Assembly: GCA_044225155.1 (NCBI GenBank)
Contig: JBGAJB010000056.1
Span: forward strand, 1-15,954
Reading direction: 5' to 3'
DNA: 15,954 bases
Source of the DNA: CAYMBL01 sp044225155
GTDB taxonomy: Bacteria > Planctomycetota > Phycisphaerae > UBA1845 > Fen-1342
The translations under genes were made by a program, and so were the position numbers. Positions 15,280 to 15,954 of the stretch are shown here, one piece after another. The notes below the pieces were generated by a model that saw only the letters and a program-made list of their open reading frames with translations, did not search any database and was not told the origin of the DNA. Within the stretch, counting starts at the first letter, position 1; each line of letters begins with the position of its first letter.

Positions 15280-15296
15280 GCGGCCTGCCAGGCCGC
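15280..15296 (+). terminator. compact GC hairpin just after the glycosyltransferase gene
   Basis: GCGGCCT (15280-15286) and AGGCCGC (15290-15296) form a perfect seven-base stem with a three-base loop, 12 bases after the stop codon. Position and strength fit a terminator, but no T-run follows. Confidence 0.4.
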
Positions 15297-15340
15297 GCTC
15301 GCCGGTGGGGCTCAACCGACGAGAAATAGCCAAGCACACG

Positions 15341-15372
15341 CGGCCGGAAAGTTTGCGAGGACTTTCCGGTCG
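15341..15372 (+). terminator. second, longer hairpin after the glycosyltransferase gene
   Basis: CGGCCGGAAAGT (15341-15352) pairs with ACTTTCCGGTCG (15361-15372): 12 pairs with one G-T, nine of them perfect and contiguous next to an eight-base loop. The following bases contain only a short GTTT. A smaller hairpin, CCCGC/GCGGG, follows at 15396-15411. Could be terminator of the upstream gene or leader structure of the downstream one. Confidence 0.4.
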
Positions 15373-15444
15373 CGCTGTTTCTGAAAAAAGAAGTTCCCGC
15401 CGTGTCGCGGGAGTGTTCCGACCGCGCCGATATGATTACAACTT

Positions 15445-15954
15445 ATGCTGGCACGATTAGTTAAGAGCTTCTGCATCTGGTATCTCTACGTGCCCCACCT
15501 GGCGTTATTGCGCCTGATCGGTCCCCGCGCCGCGCTGCTGCTGACGCACTTTTTCTCGCTGCTGCACTGGCTGGCGGTCATGGCCGGCTCGGACAAGCGC
15601 GCCCGCCGGGCGATCGCCGCGGCCTATCCGCAGTTTCGTTGCGACGCTTCGCTCGGCACGATCCTGCGGCGCTACGTTTTCCTCAAGCATCAGCGGTTCG
15701 TCGAGTGGTACCTCTATCCGACCCCGCGCGGCCGGCAATTTGTGCGCGAGACGTACGCGAATTTCGAAGGCCGCGAGCATCTGGATCAGGCGCTGGCGGG
15801 TGGGAAGGGCGTGGTCGTGCTCATGTTCCACTATGGCATGGGCAAGATGATCTTCGCCGCGCTGCAGGAACTGGGCTACAAGAATCATCACCACGTTTTC
15901 CGCGGCATGACCTACGCCGGCGAGACGACGGGCTACGTCGCGAAAAAAGCGCTC
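15445..15954 (+). CDS. LpxL/HtrB-like lysophospholipid/lipid A acyltransferase (partial, C-terminus off the right edge)
   Basis: ATG 15445 begins 170 codons without a stop up to the window edge. Seen: a hydrophobic N-terminal region (about 11-47: IWYLYVPHLALLRLIGP, then LLLTHFFSLLHWLAVMAG), basic KRARRAI at 51-57, and YANFEGREHLDQALAGGKGVVVLMFHYG (104-131 region), which matches the beginning of the catalytic core of LpxL/HtrB-type acyltransferases, where the text is usually 'G...l..al..gkGvil...H'. These inner-membrane enzymes add a secondary acyl chain to a lipid A-like or other lipid acceptor. The expected H-x4-(E/D) pair reads His129-x4-Lys134, so the acidic partner is absent at that position. 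No Shine-Dalgarno is visible before this ATG; TATGAT at 15431-15436 is a possible -10 element but is very close to the start. Confidence 0.8.
   Translation, partial: MLARLVKSFCIWYLYVPHLALLRLIGPRAALLLTHFFSLLHWLAVMAGSDKRARRAIAAAYPQFRCDASLGTILRRYVFLKHQRFVEWYLYPTPRGRQFVRETYANFEGREHLDQALAGGKGVVVLMFHYGMGKMIFAALQELGYKNHHHVFRGMTYAGETTGYVAKKAL

Overview
The window is about 16 kb of GC-rich, densely coding bacterial chromosome with no rRNA, tRNA, CRISPR array, phage gene or insertion sequence that I can see. The gene set points to a Gram-negative-type bacterium, most plausibly a member of the Planctomycetota: a Ser/Thr kinase fused to CHASE2, a diaminopimelate epimerase, many exported enzymes including one lipoprotein, a HEAT-repeat aminopeptidase, and envelope lipid and glycan enzymes with unusual domain orders. 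This placement is an inference from gene content; no marker gene in the window fixes it.

Layout. (1) 1-2011, minus strand: membrane Ser/Thr protein kinase with an extracytoplasmic CHASE2 domain, cut by the left edge. (2) 2149-3500, plus strand: a MOSC-domain protein followed 26 bases later by dapF. (3) 3542-7437, minus strand, convergent with dapF: an exported endonuclease/exonuclease/phosphatase-fold hydrolase (6463-7437) and, downstream of it, an exported M1-family aminopeptidase with C-terminal HEAT repeats and a coiled coil. (4) From 7615 to the right edge everything reads plus: a small four-helix membrane protein of unknown role, an exported M61-type peptidase with a PDZ domain, a beta-solenoid lipoprotein (DUF4097-like), a PlsC acyltransferase-acyl carrier protein-AMP ligase fusion, a family 4 glycosyltransferase and the start of an LpxL/HtrB-like acyltransferase.

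Main observation. The acyltransferase-ACP-ligase gene (10875-13548) is split by an exact tandem duplication of 31 bases (tract 11848-11911). Since 31 is not a multiple of three, the ligase part lies in another frame. Removing one copy restores one open reading frame of 881 codons with every expected motif in order. This is either a real recent mutation, a reversible slippage switch, or an unmerged assembly overlap.

How the genes fit together. The right-hand third looks like an envelope lipid/glycolipid locus: fatty acid activation, loading on an in-cis carrier, transfer to a lipid acceptor, sugar transfer, and a second acyltransferase. The middle holds exported hydrolases of two different HExxH peptidase families. 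The left holds amino acid/peptidoglycan precursor synthesis (dapF) and a sensory kinase. Apart from MOSC-dapF, the spacings between genes are mostly 70-420 bases, so long operons are not obvious.
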